Source: Tepidanaerobacter sp. EBM-38 (GTDB taxonomy: Bacteria > Bacillota > Thermosediminibacteria > Thermosediminibacterales > Tepidanaerobacteraceae). Taken from it: a stretch of DNA of 64,000 nt. Position numbers and translations under genes: made by a program. Position 1 is the stretch's first letter. Each line of letters opens with the position of its first letter. Under the pieces are notes generated by a model. That model saw only the letters and a program-made list of their open reading frames with translations, did no database searches and was not told the origin of the DNA. The stretch spans positions 41,839-105,838 of the forward strand of contig MPOT01000086.1 of the NCBI GenBank assembly GCA_001896545.1. Reading direction: 5' to 3'. Positions 19,338 through 27,219 of the stretch are shown here, in pieces.

Positions 19338-20588
19338 ATGGCAACAATAAAACCGTTCAAAGCTTTAAGGCCGACAGCTAAGCTGGCATCACAAGTTGCA
19401 GCACTACCATATGATGTGGTAACTACAGAAGAAGCCAGAGAATTTACAAAAGATAATAAGTACTCATTTTTACACATTGACAGGCCGGAAACTGCTTTTA
19501 AAGAACCAATAAATCCGTACGATGCGAGAGTTTATGAAAAAGCTCGAGAGAAATTGTGTGCTATGATTGAAGCAAAGGTATACATACAGGATAAAAAACC
19601 GTGTCTGTATATATACCAATTAGAAAGAGAAGGTAAGCGTCAAAAAGGTATAGTAACTTGTACATCTTTAGATGATTACGTAAATGATATTATTAAGAAA
19701 CATGAACACACCTTGCCAATTAAAGAACAAGACAGAGTAAATCATGTAAAATACACTCAAGCACATACAGGACCTATACTTATGACTTATCGTGAAAATC
19801 GTGAAATTACAAGCATAGTTGATGACTGGACCTTATCGCATACCCCGATTTATGATTTTGTTTCAAGTGACAAGGTTGTTCAAACTGTGTGGGTGATTGA
19901 TGATGATAGAATCATAAAAAAAATTGTAGACTTATTTGCAGATATTAGAGCAATTTATATAGCCGACGGTCATCACAGAGCGGCCGCAGCCGTAAAGGTA
20001 GGGTTGGAAGAAAGGGCAAAGAATCCCAATTATACTGGTAACGAAGAATATAATTATTTTCTTTCGGTTATTTTTCCCGACACACAGCTGACCATACTCG
20101 AATACAACAGAGTTATAAAAAATTTAAACGGTCTTGGTGAAAAAGAATTACTTGAGAAAATTGATAAAAATTTTGAACTCGTATACAAGGGCAAAGAAGC
20201 TTTCAAACCTAAAGCAAAGCATTTTTTCGGTATGTATATGGATGGACAATGGTATGGCTTGAAAGTCAAGCCTAACAGCTTTAATGAAGATGATCTTGTA
20301 GAAAGTCTAGATGTATCTATACTTCATAATCTAATAATCTCACCGGTTTTTGGCATTACAGACCCAAGGACTGATTCTCGGATTGACTTTGTAGGTGGAG
20401 TAAAAGGTGTGGAAGAATTGACAAGGCGTGTTGACAGTGGCCAGATGCGTATAGCTTTTGCACTGTTTGCTACACCGATAGATGATCTTATGAAAATTGC
20501 CGATGAAGGTTTGATAATGCCACCGAAATCTACTTGGTTTGAACCAAAATTACAAAGCGGGATATTTATTCACTCAATAAAGGAATAG
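19338..20588 (+). CDS. DUF1015 family protein
   Basis: This 416-residue cytosolic protein belongs to the DUF1015 family, recognised from the N-terminal IKPFKALRP...ALPYDVV segment, the IYIADGHHRAAAA motif in the middle, and the C-terminal PPKSTWFEPKLQSG. The function is unknown; the His-rich GHHR motif looks like a catalytic or nucleotide-binding site, and homologues often occur near serine biosynthesis genes. The start is ATG 19338 with AGGAGG upstream; the frame runs further upstream to 19263 without a ribosome-binding site. Confidence 0.85.
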   Translation: MATIKPFKALRPTAKLASQVAALPYDVVTTEEAREFTKDNKYSFLHIDRPETAFKEPINPYDARVYEKAREKLCAMIEAKVYIQDKKPCLYIYQLEREGKRQKGIVTCTSLDDYVNDIIKKHEHTLPIKEQDRVNHVKYTQAHTGPILMTYRENREITSIVDDWTLSHTPIYDFVSSDKVVQTVWVIDDDRIIKKIVDLFADIRAIYIADGHHRAAAAVKVGLEERAKNPNYTGNEEYNYFLSVIFPDTQLTILEYNRVIKNLNGLGEKELLEKIDKNFELVYKGKEAFKPKAKHFFGMYMDGQWYGLKVKPNSFNEDDLVESLDVSILHNLIISPVFGITDPRTDSRIDFVGGVKGVEELTRRVDSGQMRIAFALFATPIDDLMKIADEGLIMPPKSTWFEPKLQSGIFIHSIKE

Positions 20589-20628
20589 CAGAAATATAAA
20601 AAACTTTTTACGAAGGGAGGAAATAGAT

Positions 20629-21687
20629 ACGAAATACAATGTTTTAAAAACAAAATTACAAGCCCTTACCCTTCTTGTTATTTTTATCTTTTGTATTTCT
20701 GCTTGTGGTAATTCCGAGAACAGTGAACCGGTTACGAAGACAAATTTTTTGCTCGATACCGTAATAAGTATAGAGGCTTTCGGGCCTTGCGCCTCTGAAG
20801 CTATTGATAAAGCATTTGACCGAATTGCCGATATTGAAAAAAAAATGACATTAAACGCTGAATCTAGTGAATTAATCGAGATAAACAAAAAAGCCGGAAA
20901 GGAGCTCTGCAAGGTAAGTCCGGATACCTTTTTCGTTATTAAAAAAGGTCTGCAGTATTCCAGACTGTCCGAAGGTAAATTCGATATAACGGTAGGTCCC
21001 TTGGTAAAGTTATGGGGTATTGGAACCGACAAGGCACATGTTCCTACGCTTACTGAAATAAAAAAAGCCTTATCACTGATTGATTACACGCAAGTAAAAC
21101 TTGATGAAAGCCAAAATGCCGTATTTTTAAAAAAGGCAGGCATGGCTTTGGATTTGGGCGGAATTGCAAAAGGATATGCTGCAGACGAGTCGGTTAAGGT
21201 TTTAATGCAAAGTGGCGTGGAAAGCGGATTGATTGATTTAGGCGGCAATCTTTATGCTATAGGTACAAAACCTGATGGTACGCCGTGGAAAATAGGCTTA
21301 CAAGATCCTTTTGATGTAAGGGGAAGCATCTTTGCTACGGTAGAAGTGGCAGATAAAACCTTAGTTACTTCCGGACCTTATGAAAGGTATTTTGAAGAGA
21401 ATGGAAAGAAGTATCATCATATATTAGATACAAATACGGGATTTCCGATAGAAAATAGTTTAATGAGTGTAACAATTATATCAGATAGTTCCATAGATGC
21501 GGATGCGCTGTCTACCGTTGTCTTTTCCATGGGTTTAAGTGATGGAATAAAATTTGTGAATGGACAAAAAAACATAGAAGCAGTTTTTGTAACCGGCGAT
21601 TATAAAGTATATGCAAGTTCAGGAATTAATAAATACAATTTCAAAGTTACAAATAAACGTTTCAAAATGGAAAGTTGCATTAAGTAG
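20629..21687 (+). CDS. apbE: FAD:protein FMN transferase ApbE (lipoprotein, non-canonical start)
   Basis: ApbE attaches FMN from FAD to Thr residues of secreted or membrane proteins such as RnfD and RnfG. The body contains ALDLGGIAKGYAADE, IDLGGNLYAIG and HHILDTNTGFP...DADALST, all hallmark segments. The first ATG/GTG/TTG in frame is TTG at 20749, but the frame is open upstream and encodes a lipoprotein signal (hydrophobic stretch ending ISAC at the Cys) preceded by GGGAGG at 20615-20620. The best spaced initiation codon there is ACG at 20629. This implies a rare start codon, a mutation or a sequence error. Confidence 0.85.
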   Translation, partial: TKYNVLKTKLQALTLLVIFIFCISACGNSENSEPVTKTNFLLDTVISIEAFGPCASEAIDKAFDRIADIEKKMTLNAESSELIEINKKAGKELCKVSPDTFFVIKKGLQYSRLSEGKFDITVGPLVKLWGIGTDKAHVPTLTEIKKALSLIDYTQVKLDESQNAVFLKKAGMALDLGGIAKGYAADESVKVLMQSGVESGLIDLGGNLYAIGTKPDGTPWKIGLQDPFDVRGSIFATVEVADKTLVTSGPYERYFEENGKKYHHILDTNTGFPIENSLMSVTIISDSSIDADALSTVVFSMGLSDGIKFVNGQKNIEAVFVTGDYKVYASSGINKYNFKVTNKRFKMESCIK

Positions 21688-21701
21688 ATTATGGATTGAA
21701 T

Positions 21702-21719
21702 TTGTTAAATAATTAACAA
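21702..21719. promoter_or_regulatory. Rex operator upstream of rex-hyd operon
   Basis: TTGTTAAATAATTAACAA has perfectly inverted seven-base arms (TTGTTAA/TTAACAA) around four bases, matching the established Rex recognition sequence. It lies 102 bases before the rex ATG. NADH-sensitive autoregulation of rex and the hydrogenase genes downstream is expected. Confidence 0.9.
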
Positions 21720-21820
21720 AGATTTTGATAATAATATAACATTGTGACTTATTTCACTTTTTCTATTGTAAAAAGAGTACTGTTATGCTAAAATTAGTTG
21801 CGAAGGAGTGTTGCACAGCT

Positions 21821-22450
21821 ATGCTAAAAAAGATCAAGATACCGGATGCTACTATCGGTCGTTTATCATTATATTCAAGATATTTAATTGAAGCTCACGA
21901 AAAAGGGATAACAACCGTGTCGTCGCAGCATATTGCGAAGGCAACCGGTGTCACTCCTGCTCAAGTTCGTAAAGACTTAGCATATTTTGGAGAATTTGGA
22001 ACAAGAGGAGTAGGCTATAATTCTAAAGAGCTTTATAATTATATAATGAAGATTTTAGGTCTGGATAAGCGCTGGTCGGTAGCTATTGTTGGCGCTGGCA
22101 ATTTAGGCAAGGCGCTTTCTCAATATAAGGGTTTCTATCAAAGAGGATTTGATATAGCCTGTATCCTTGACAATGATCCAAAAAAGGTAGGAAAAAAAAT
22201 ATCTAATATAAATATCTACCATTTAGACGCTTTAGACGAAAAGGTTAAAGAGTTGAAAATAAATCTGGGGATTATTGCAGTACCGGCACAGGCAGCCCAA
22301 GAAGTAGCGGATAAATTAGTAAAAGCAGGTATAAGAGGGATAATAAATTTTGCCCCTATAAATATTACTGTAGATGAAAATATAATCCTAAGAAGAGTTG
22401 ATTTATCTGCTCAACTGGAGTATTTGACCTACTATCTGGAGGAAGCTTGA
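21821..22450 (+). CDS. rex: Redox-sensing transcriptional repressor Rex
   Basis: Rex senses the NADH/NAD+ ratio; NADH binding releases it from DNA. The 209 residues comprise an N-terminal winged helix (IPDATIGRLSLYSRYL, with the recognition region VTPAQVRKDLAYFGEFGTRG) and a Rossmann domain with GAGNLGKAL at 91-99, plus a C-terminal domain-swapped helix. The ATG at 21821 follows AAGGAG at 21803-21808; the in-frame ATG at 21785 lies before this Shine-Dalgarno sequence and adds twelve codons. It heads the hydrogenase operon, with a stop/start overlap into the next gene. Confidence 0.96.
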   Translation: MLKKIKIPDATIGRLSLYSRYLIEAHEKGITTVSSQHIAKATGVTPAQVRKDLAYFGEFGTRGVGYNSKELYNYIMKILGLDKRWSVAIVGAGNLGKALSQYKGFYQRGFDIACILDNDPKKVGKKISNINIYHLDALDEKVKELKINLGIIAVPAQAAQEVADKLVKAGIRGIINFAPINITVDENIILRRVDLSAQLEYLTYYLEEA

Positions 22451-23259
22451 TGAAACTGTCAAAAATAAAAGAGCTGCTTCAGGCTGAAGTGCTTTGGGGA
22501 GACGAATTTTTGGACACTGAAGTTTTGAGCGCTTGTGGTGCGGATCTCATGAGTGATATTTTGGCGGATACTAAAGTCAGTGCTGTGCTTCTAACAGGTC
22601 TAACCCATAGGCAGATTATTCAAACGGCGGTCATGGGCGATTTTGTTGCGGTTACGTTTGTGCGAGGCAAAATTCCTCCGAAGGATGTTATAGAGCTAGC
22701 ACGACAAGCAAAAGTCCCGCTGCTGAAAACTAATTTGCCGCTGTATGAAACATGCGGAATTTTATACGAGGCAGGTCTTAGACAAACTCATACAAAAGAT
22801 GTGACATCGAAGCCCGAACGAGCCGAAGAAGTCGAATCGGCTCAGACCATGAAACTTACTTATGACATACTCGGCAACGATTTTAATAATGCCGGTAAAG
22901 CAGCCGAACAAGCTAAGATGGTATTAAAGCAAATAGGAATAGATCCTTCGGTTATAAGGAGGGTTTCTATTGCTGCATATGAAGCCGAAATGAATATTGT
23001 AATCCATGCTCATAAAGGTCAACTAATTTTTGCTATTACACCCGCATATATAGAATTAATTGCCGAAGACCAAGGTCCTGGAATTTCCGATGTACAAAAG
23101 GCTTTGGAAGAGGGGTATTCTACTGCTCCGGCTCGTATAAGGGAATTGGGCTTTGGAGCGGGAATGGGTCTTCCAAACATGAAGAAATTTACTGATATTT
23201 TTGAGATAGATTCGGTTATCGGAAAAGGAACAAAAGTAAGAATGGTTATTAATTTATAG
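22450..23259 (+). CDS. DRTGG-domain / anti-sigma-like ATPase fusion protein
   Basis: This is a fusion of 269 residues. Residues 1-105 resemble a DRTGG-type domain (SDILADTKVSAVLLTGLT...ARQAKVPLLKTNLPLYETCGILYEAGL). Residues about 130-269 form an RsbW/RsbT-like GHKL ATPase, with the N-box in YEAEMNIVIHAH, EDQGPGISD and GAGMGLPNMKKF. Anti-sigma kinases of this type phosphorylate or bind partner regulators. The ATG overlaps the rex stop codon, so it is co-translated with the redox sensor. Partner and output are unknown. Confidence 0.85.
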   Translation: MKLSKIKELLQAEVLWGDEFLDTEVLSACGADLMSDILADTKVSAVLLTGLTHRQIIQTAVMGDFVAVTFVRGKIPPKDVIELARQAKVPLLKTNLPLYETCGILYEAGLRQTHTKDVTSKPERAEEVESAQTMKLTYDILGNDFNNAGKAAEQAKMVLKQIGIDPSVIRRVSIAAYEAEMNIVIHAHKGQLIFAITPAYIELIAEDQGPGISDVQKALEEGYSTAPARIRELGFGAGMGLPNMKKFTDIFEIDSVIGKGTKVRMVINL

Positions 23260-23282
23260 CATGGTTGAAAGCTGGTGATTTT

Positions 23283-24605
23283 GTGCAACAATATTATCAT
23301 TCGGTTACCCTTGATGTTGATAAATGCAAAGGTTGTACAAATTGTATTAAAGGATGTCCCACTGAAGCAATAAGAGTAAGAAATGGGAAAGCACATATTT
23401 TAGAAAATAAATGCATTGACTGCGGCGAGTGCATACGGATATGTCCTAATAGTGCAAAATATGCAGCTACAGATAGTATATCAAGATTGAAAGAATTTAA
23501 GTTTAAGGTAGCGCTTCCTGCTCCAAGTCTTTTTGGTCAATTCAAGGAAGGTACTTCGACGAAGAATATTATATATGCACTAAAGAAAATTGGGTTTGAT
23601 GAGGTTTATGAGGTTTCGTTAGCGGCTGAAGAAGTTTCTTTTGCTATTAGGGAGTATATTAGTAAACATAAAGATATAAGACCACTTATTTCTTCATCTT
23701 GCCCTGCTGTTATGCGTCTTATACAAGTAAGATTTCCGGAACTAATAAAAAACATCATACCTATCAAATCACCAATGGAAATTGCTGCAAGACGTGCCAA
23801 GGAAATTTTAAACAAAGAGTTTGGTTATAAGGCAGAGGAAATTGGAGTTTTTTTTATCAGCCCTTGTCCTGCCAAAGCTACCTCTGTTAGACAGCCTATA
23901 GGCTCAGATAAATCCTATTTAGATGGAGTGATTTCGATTTCGGGGATTTTTGGTGATATAGTAAAAAATCTGGACGGCGAAGAATTTAAATCAATATTTA
24001 ACAGTTCTTCCGGTCTTGGAATAGGATGGGGTAGGGCCGGTGGAGAAAACTTAGCCATAGGTGGCGATAACTACTTAGCTGTAGACGGAATTCATAATTG
24101 TATAGAAGTATTAGAAGAAGTTGAAATGAATAAACTTTTTGACATAGACTATATTGAATGTCAAGCATGCATAGGCGGATGCATCGGTGGGGCTCTTACT
24201 GTAGAAAGTCAGTATATAGCGAGAGTCAAAATACGAAGATTATCAGAAAAACTTGGTTTTAACAGTTCGGTTGATAAAAATAAAGTAGTGAAGCAGTTCA
24301 AGGATGGATACTATAATTTAGAAGGAAAAATTCTTCCAAAATCTTCTCTGAAATTAGATGATGATTTGGTTGAAGCAATTCGCAAGATGGAACTTTTAGA
24401 AAAAACCGTAAAAGATCTTCCTGGCCTGGATTGCGGCAGCTGTGGCTCGCCTAATTGCAGGGCTCTGGCCGAAGATATTGTAAAAGGTCAAGCAAATGAA
24501 GAAGATTGCATATTCAAGCTTAGAGATAGAGTAAAACACTTAGCCGGTGAGATGTATGACCTTGCACAAAAGTTGCCTCCGACCATGGAGACAAAGGAAA
24601 GATAG
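23283..24605 (+). CDS. HydA-like [FeFe] hydrogenase homologue, putative sensor
   Basis: The 440-residue protein has two N-terminal 4Fe-4S motifs (CKGCTNCIKGCP, CIDCGECIRICP), a hydrogenase large-subunit domain and a C-terminal Fe-S domain (CGSCGSPNC). The cluster-ligand positions survive in SSSCPAV, SPCPAK and CQACIGGCIGG, but the proton-relay Cys of catalytic enzymes is Ser here. Together with its place among regulatory genes this argues for a regulatory or low-activity hydrogenase of the HsfB/group D kind. GTG 23283, behind GGTGA, is the best start. Confidence 0.85.
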   Translation: MQQYYHSVTLDVDKCKGCTNCIKGCPTEAIRVRNGKAHILENKCIDCGECIRICPNSAKYAATDSISRLKEFKFKVALPAPSLFGQFKEGTSTKNIIYALKKIGFDEVYEVSLAAEEVSFAIREYISKHKDIRPLISSSCPAVMRLIQVRFPELIKNIIPIKSPMEIAARRAKEILNKEFGYKAEEIGVFFISPCPAKATSVRQPIGSDKSYLDGVISISGIFGDIVKNLDGEEFKSIFNSSSGLGIGWGRAGGENLAIGGDNYLAVDGIHNCIEVLEEVEMNKLFDIDYIECQACIGGCIGGALTVESQYIARVKIRRLSEKLGFNSSVDKNKVVKQFKDGYYNLEGKILPKSSLKLDDDLVEAIRKMELLEKTVKDLPGLDCGSCGSPNCRALAEDIVKGQANEEDCIFKLRDRVKHLAGEMYDLAQKLPPTMETKER

Positions 24606-24617
24606 GAGTGATAACCG

Positions 24618-24962
24618 GTGAACTTAAAAGAAATGCAAGAATTACTTAGCTTAAAGTTAGTTACTAAAAGCACAAACCTCGATAGAAATGTTTGCGGTGG
24701 ATATGCTTCGGATCTTTTAAGTTGGGTAATGGCCCATGCTAAGGAAAATGAGGTCTGGATAACAATTCAAAGCCATCAAAATATAGTGGCGGTAGCTTCG
24801 CTCTTAAATCTTGCAGCAATAATTGTGGCTGAAAATGTCAATATTGAAGAAAACACATTAAAAAAAGCAGAAGAGGAGAATATACCAATTTACTCTAGTG
24901 AAAAATCAATTTTTGAATTATGCGGTATACTGTATAATATGCTATCGAGGGAGTCTAAATAA
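24618..24962 (+). CDS. Stand-alone DRTGG-domain protein
   Basis: This 114-residue protein resembles the N-terminal domain of the fusion protein at 22450-23259: VWITIQSHQNIVAVASLLNLAAIIVAEN followed by an ELCGILYNML end, comparable to YETCGILYEAGL. DRTGG domains are linked to CBS/PTA-type ligand sensing, but no ligand is known here. GTG start with AGGAGTG upstream. Its stop overlaps the next start by one base. Confidence 0.8.
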   Translation: MNLKEMQELLSLKLVTKSTNLDRNVCGGYASDLLSWVMAHAKENEVWITIQSHQNIVAVASLLNLAAIIVAENVNIEENTLKKAEEENIPIYSSEKSIFELCGILYNMLSRESK

Positions 24963-25708
24963 TGCTTGCCGAGTTCCCAGCGGATCTTCATATTCATACT
25001 TGCTTATCACCTTGTGCAGACGATGACATGGTTCCTATAAACATCTTAAATATGGCAAAACTGATGGGTACTAAAATATTAGGTGTATGTGATCACAATT
25101 CGGCAAAAAATATAAAGAGCATGTTAGAAACTGCGAAGGATTATGATATCCTTGTAATTCCGGGAATTGAAGTGCAAAGTGTTGAAGAAGTCCATATGCT
25201 GTGCTTTTTTGAAAATCTAGATGAGGTGTTGGAATGGCAAGAATATATTTATTGTTTTTTACCACAGATAGAAAATAAGCCGCGTTATTTTGGTCATCAA
25301 TGGATTGTGGATGGTCAGGGAAATATCTTGGATGAAGAAAATCGAATGCTTTTGACATCAACTTCGCTAACCGTGGAAGAAATTTCGGAAAAGGTATCAA
25401 AGCTAAACGGATTATTAATTCCCGCACATGTAGACAGAAAACATTACAGCATTGTTAGTCAGCTCGGTTTTATTCCAGATAAATTAAAAATAGATGCGGT
25501 GGAATTTTCCAGAGCAATTTCAGAAGCGGATTTCAGAAAATCATTTCACGATGTTAGTAATTATACTTTAATAACATCCTCTGATGCTCACAGCTTAAAA
25601 GAAATGGTGTACCAGAAAACCTTTTTTTATATTGAATCTTTGAAATACAGTGAAATCTTAATGGCCTTTAGAGGCTTAGAGGGGAGGAAGGTATTCATTA
25701 AAGAGTAG
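24962..25708 (+). CDS. PHP-domain phosphoesterase-like protein
   Basis: This 248-residue PHP superfamily protein has the metal-binding start DLHIHTCLSPCADDDMVP (His10, His12), CDHNSAKN, PGIEVQS, HVDRK and a terminal SSDAHSL, i.e. the complete set of His/Asp ligands of a trinuclear metal site. PHP proteins hydrolyse phosphomonoesters, nucleotides or DNA ends. The substrate here is unknown, but the gene is embedded between DRTGG and hydrogenase genes in one operon, which points to a signalling or cofactor-linked role. Confidence 0.88.
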   Translation: MLAEFPADLHIHTCLSPCADDDMVPINILNMAKLMGTKILGVCDHNSAKNIKSMLETAKDYDILVIPGIEVQSVEEVHMLCFFENLDEVLEWQEYIYCFLPQIENKPRYFGHQWIVDGQGNILDEENRMLLTSTSLTVEEISEKVSKLNGLLIPAHVDRKHYSIVSQLGFIPDKLKIDAVEFSRAISEADFRKSFHDVSNYTLITSSDAHSLKEMVYQKTFFYIESLKYSEILMAFRGLEGRKVFIKE

Positions 25709-25770
25709 ATGCTAATTTTTAAAGTAAATAGTGAAAGAAAGAACTATAACATATGAAGGAGAGAATAAAC

Positions 25771-26259
25771 ATGGCGGTAGCTTTAAATCAGCAGCAAGAA
25801 TTTACTGCTAAACTCAAACAAATCGAAGAAATGTTAAAAAAGTATAAGGGCCAAAAGGGAGCTTTATTGCAGGCGCTCCAAGAGGCTCAGAATATTATGG
25901 GTTATCTACCCATAGAAGTTCAAGAAATGGTAGCAGAAACCCTAGATATTACTCTAAGTGAAGTCTACAGCACCATCACATTTTATTCTTTTTTTAGCCT
26001 TAAACCAAAAGGTAAGTACCAAATACGAACATGTTTAGGGACTGCTTGCTATGTAAGAGGAGCCGAAAAGATACTGGATAGATTAAAAACTGAGCTAGGA
26101 ATTGAAGTTGGAGATACAACCGATGACGGTAAATTTTCCCTCAATGCCTGCCGCTGCATAGGTGCTTGTGGCTTGGCCCCGGCTATTATTATCAATGATG
26201 AAGTATACGGTAGATTGACCCCTGACAAGATTCCTGATATTCTTAAGAAATTTGAATAA
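25771..26259 (+). CDS. hndA: NAD(P)-linked [FeFe] hydrogenase, HndA/NuoE-like subunit
   Basis: A thioredoxin-like 2Fe-2S protein of 162 residues: an N-terminal helical bundle (LLQALQEAQNIMGYLP...SEVYSTITFYSFF) followed by a ferredoxin fold with CLGTACYVRGA and CRCIGACG supplying the four Cys ligands. It passes electrons between the NAD(P)H site on HndC and the rest of the complex. ATG 25771 lies seven bases after AAGGAGAG, which excludes the ATG at 25753. Confidence 0.92.
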   Translation: MAVALNQQQEFTAKLKQIEEMLKKYKGQKGALLQALQEAQNIMGYLPIEVQEMVAETLDITLSEVYSTITFYSFFSLKPKGKYQIRTCLGTACYVRGAEKILDRLKTELGIEVGDTTDDGKFSLNACRCIGACGLAPAIIINDEVYGRLTPDKIPDILKKFE

Positions 26260-26261
26260 TT

Positions 26262-26810
26262 ATGAAAGAGCTTTCTCTGCATATTTTAGATGTAGTTCAA
26301 AATTCGCTAGGGGCTAAAGCATCTCTTGTTGAAATTGACATTGTAGAAGATGTAAAAAATGATTTACTTACAATAAAAATTAAGGATAACGGGACAGGCA
26401 TGGACGAGGAAATGTCTAAGAAAGTTATTGATCCATTTTTTACCACAAGGACAACTCGAAAAGTAGGAATGGGTATACCGCTTTTTGCCCAAGCGGCTAA
26501 AAGCTGTGGAGGAGATTTGAAAGTTTACTCTGAAAAAGGCAAGGGAACAGAAGTTATAGCAACTTTTGTCCTTAACCATATTGACAGAGCTCCCATAGGC
26601 AGCATGGCTGATACTATGGTTTCTTTAGTTGCCGTGCATCCTGATGTGGATTTTATATATCGACATTGCGTAGAAGATAAAGCATTTATACTGGATACTC
26701 GTGAAGTAAAGAAGATACTTCACGATGTACCGATAAATAATCCAATGGTGTTGGATTGGATTAAAAGATTTATAGAAGACAACTTAAAGGAAATTAACGG
26801 AGGTGCGTAA
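26262..26810 (+). CDS. GHKL-type ATP-binding protein (hydrogenase-linked)
   Basis: This 182-residue protein has a histidine-kinase-like ATPase fold: N-box (LDVVQNSLGAKAS), G1 box DNGTGMD, an ATP-lid region FFTTRTTRKVGMGIPL and G2 box GKGTEV. It has no transmembrane segment, sensor domain or H-box, so it is not a classical sensor kinase. It is inserted between the HndA-like and HndB-like genes, with two-base gaps or less on both sides. A role in assembly or signalling of the hydrogenase is inferred; no biochemical function is known to me. Confidence 0.85.
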   Translation: MKELSLHILDVVQNSLGAKASLVEIDIVEDVKNDLLTIKIKDNGTGMDEEMSKKVIDPFFTTRTTRKVGMGIPLFAQAAKSCGGDLKVYSEKGKGTEVIATFVLNHIDRAPIGSMADTMVSLVAVHPDVDFIYRHCVEDKAFILDTREVKKILHDVPINNPMVLDWIKRFIEDNLKEINGGA

Positions 26811-26811
26811 A

Positions 26812-27186
26812 ATGTCAGTAATCAAGTCGATAGAGGATCTTGAGAAAATCAGAGAACAGGCTAAAGATATGATAAATTTAAGAGTTGACAATGAAACCAA
26901 GACCCGTGTAGTTGTAGGCATGGGAACCTGTGGCATCGCTGCCGGTGCCAGAGCTGTTATGTTAGCAATATTAGATGAATTAAAAAAGAGAAATGTAAAT
27001 GATGTTATTGTAACCGAAACAGGATGTATTGGTCTTTGCCAGTATGAACCACTTGTGGATGTTATTCAACCGGATCATCCAAAAGTGACTTATGTAAATA
27101 TGACTCCCGAAAAGGCTAGGGAAGTTGTTGTCAAGCATATTATTAATAAACAAGTTGTTGATGAATATGTAGTACCAAATATATGA
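26812..27186 (+). CDS. hndB: NAD(P)-linked hydrogenase, HndB-like 2Fe-2S subunit
   Basis: This 124-residue thioredoxin-like ferredoxin carries GMGTCGIAAGA and TETGCIGLCQYEP, giving the ligand spacing of HndB proteins and of the N-terminal domain of HndC. The presence of a separate HndB makes the complex a four-subunit HndABCD type rather than a trimeric HydABC. GGAGGTG precedes ATG 26812, one base after the stop of the ATPase gene. Confidence 0.9.
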   Translation: MSVIKSIEDLEKIREQAKDMINLRVDNETKTRVVVGMGTCGIAAGARAVMLAILDELKKRNVNDVIVTETGCIGLCQYEPLVDVIQPDHPKVTYVNMTPEKAREVVVKHIINKQVVDEYVVPNI

Positions 27187-27219
27187 TAATAATTACGAGG
27201 ACTTGAGGAGGTTGTAAAA

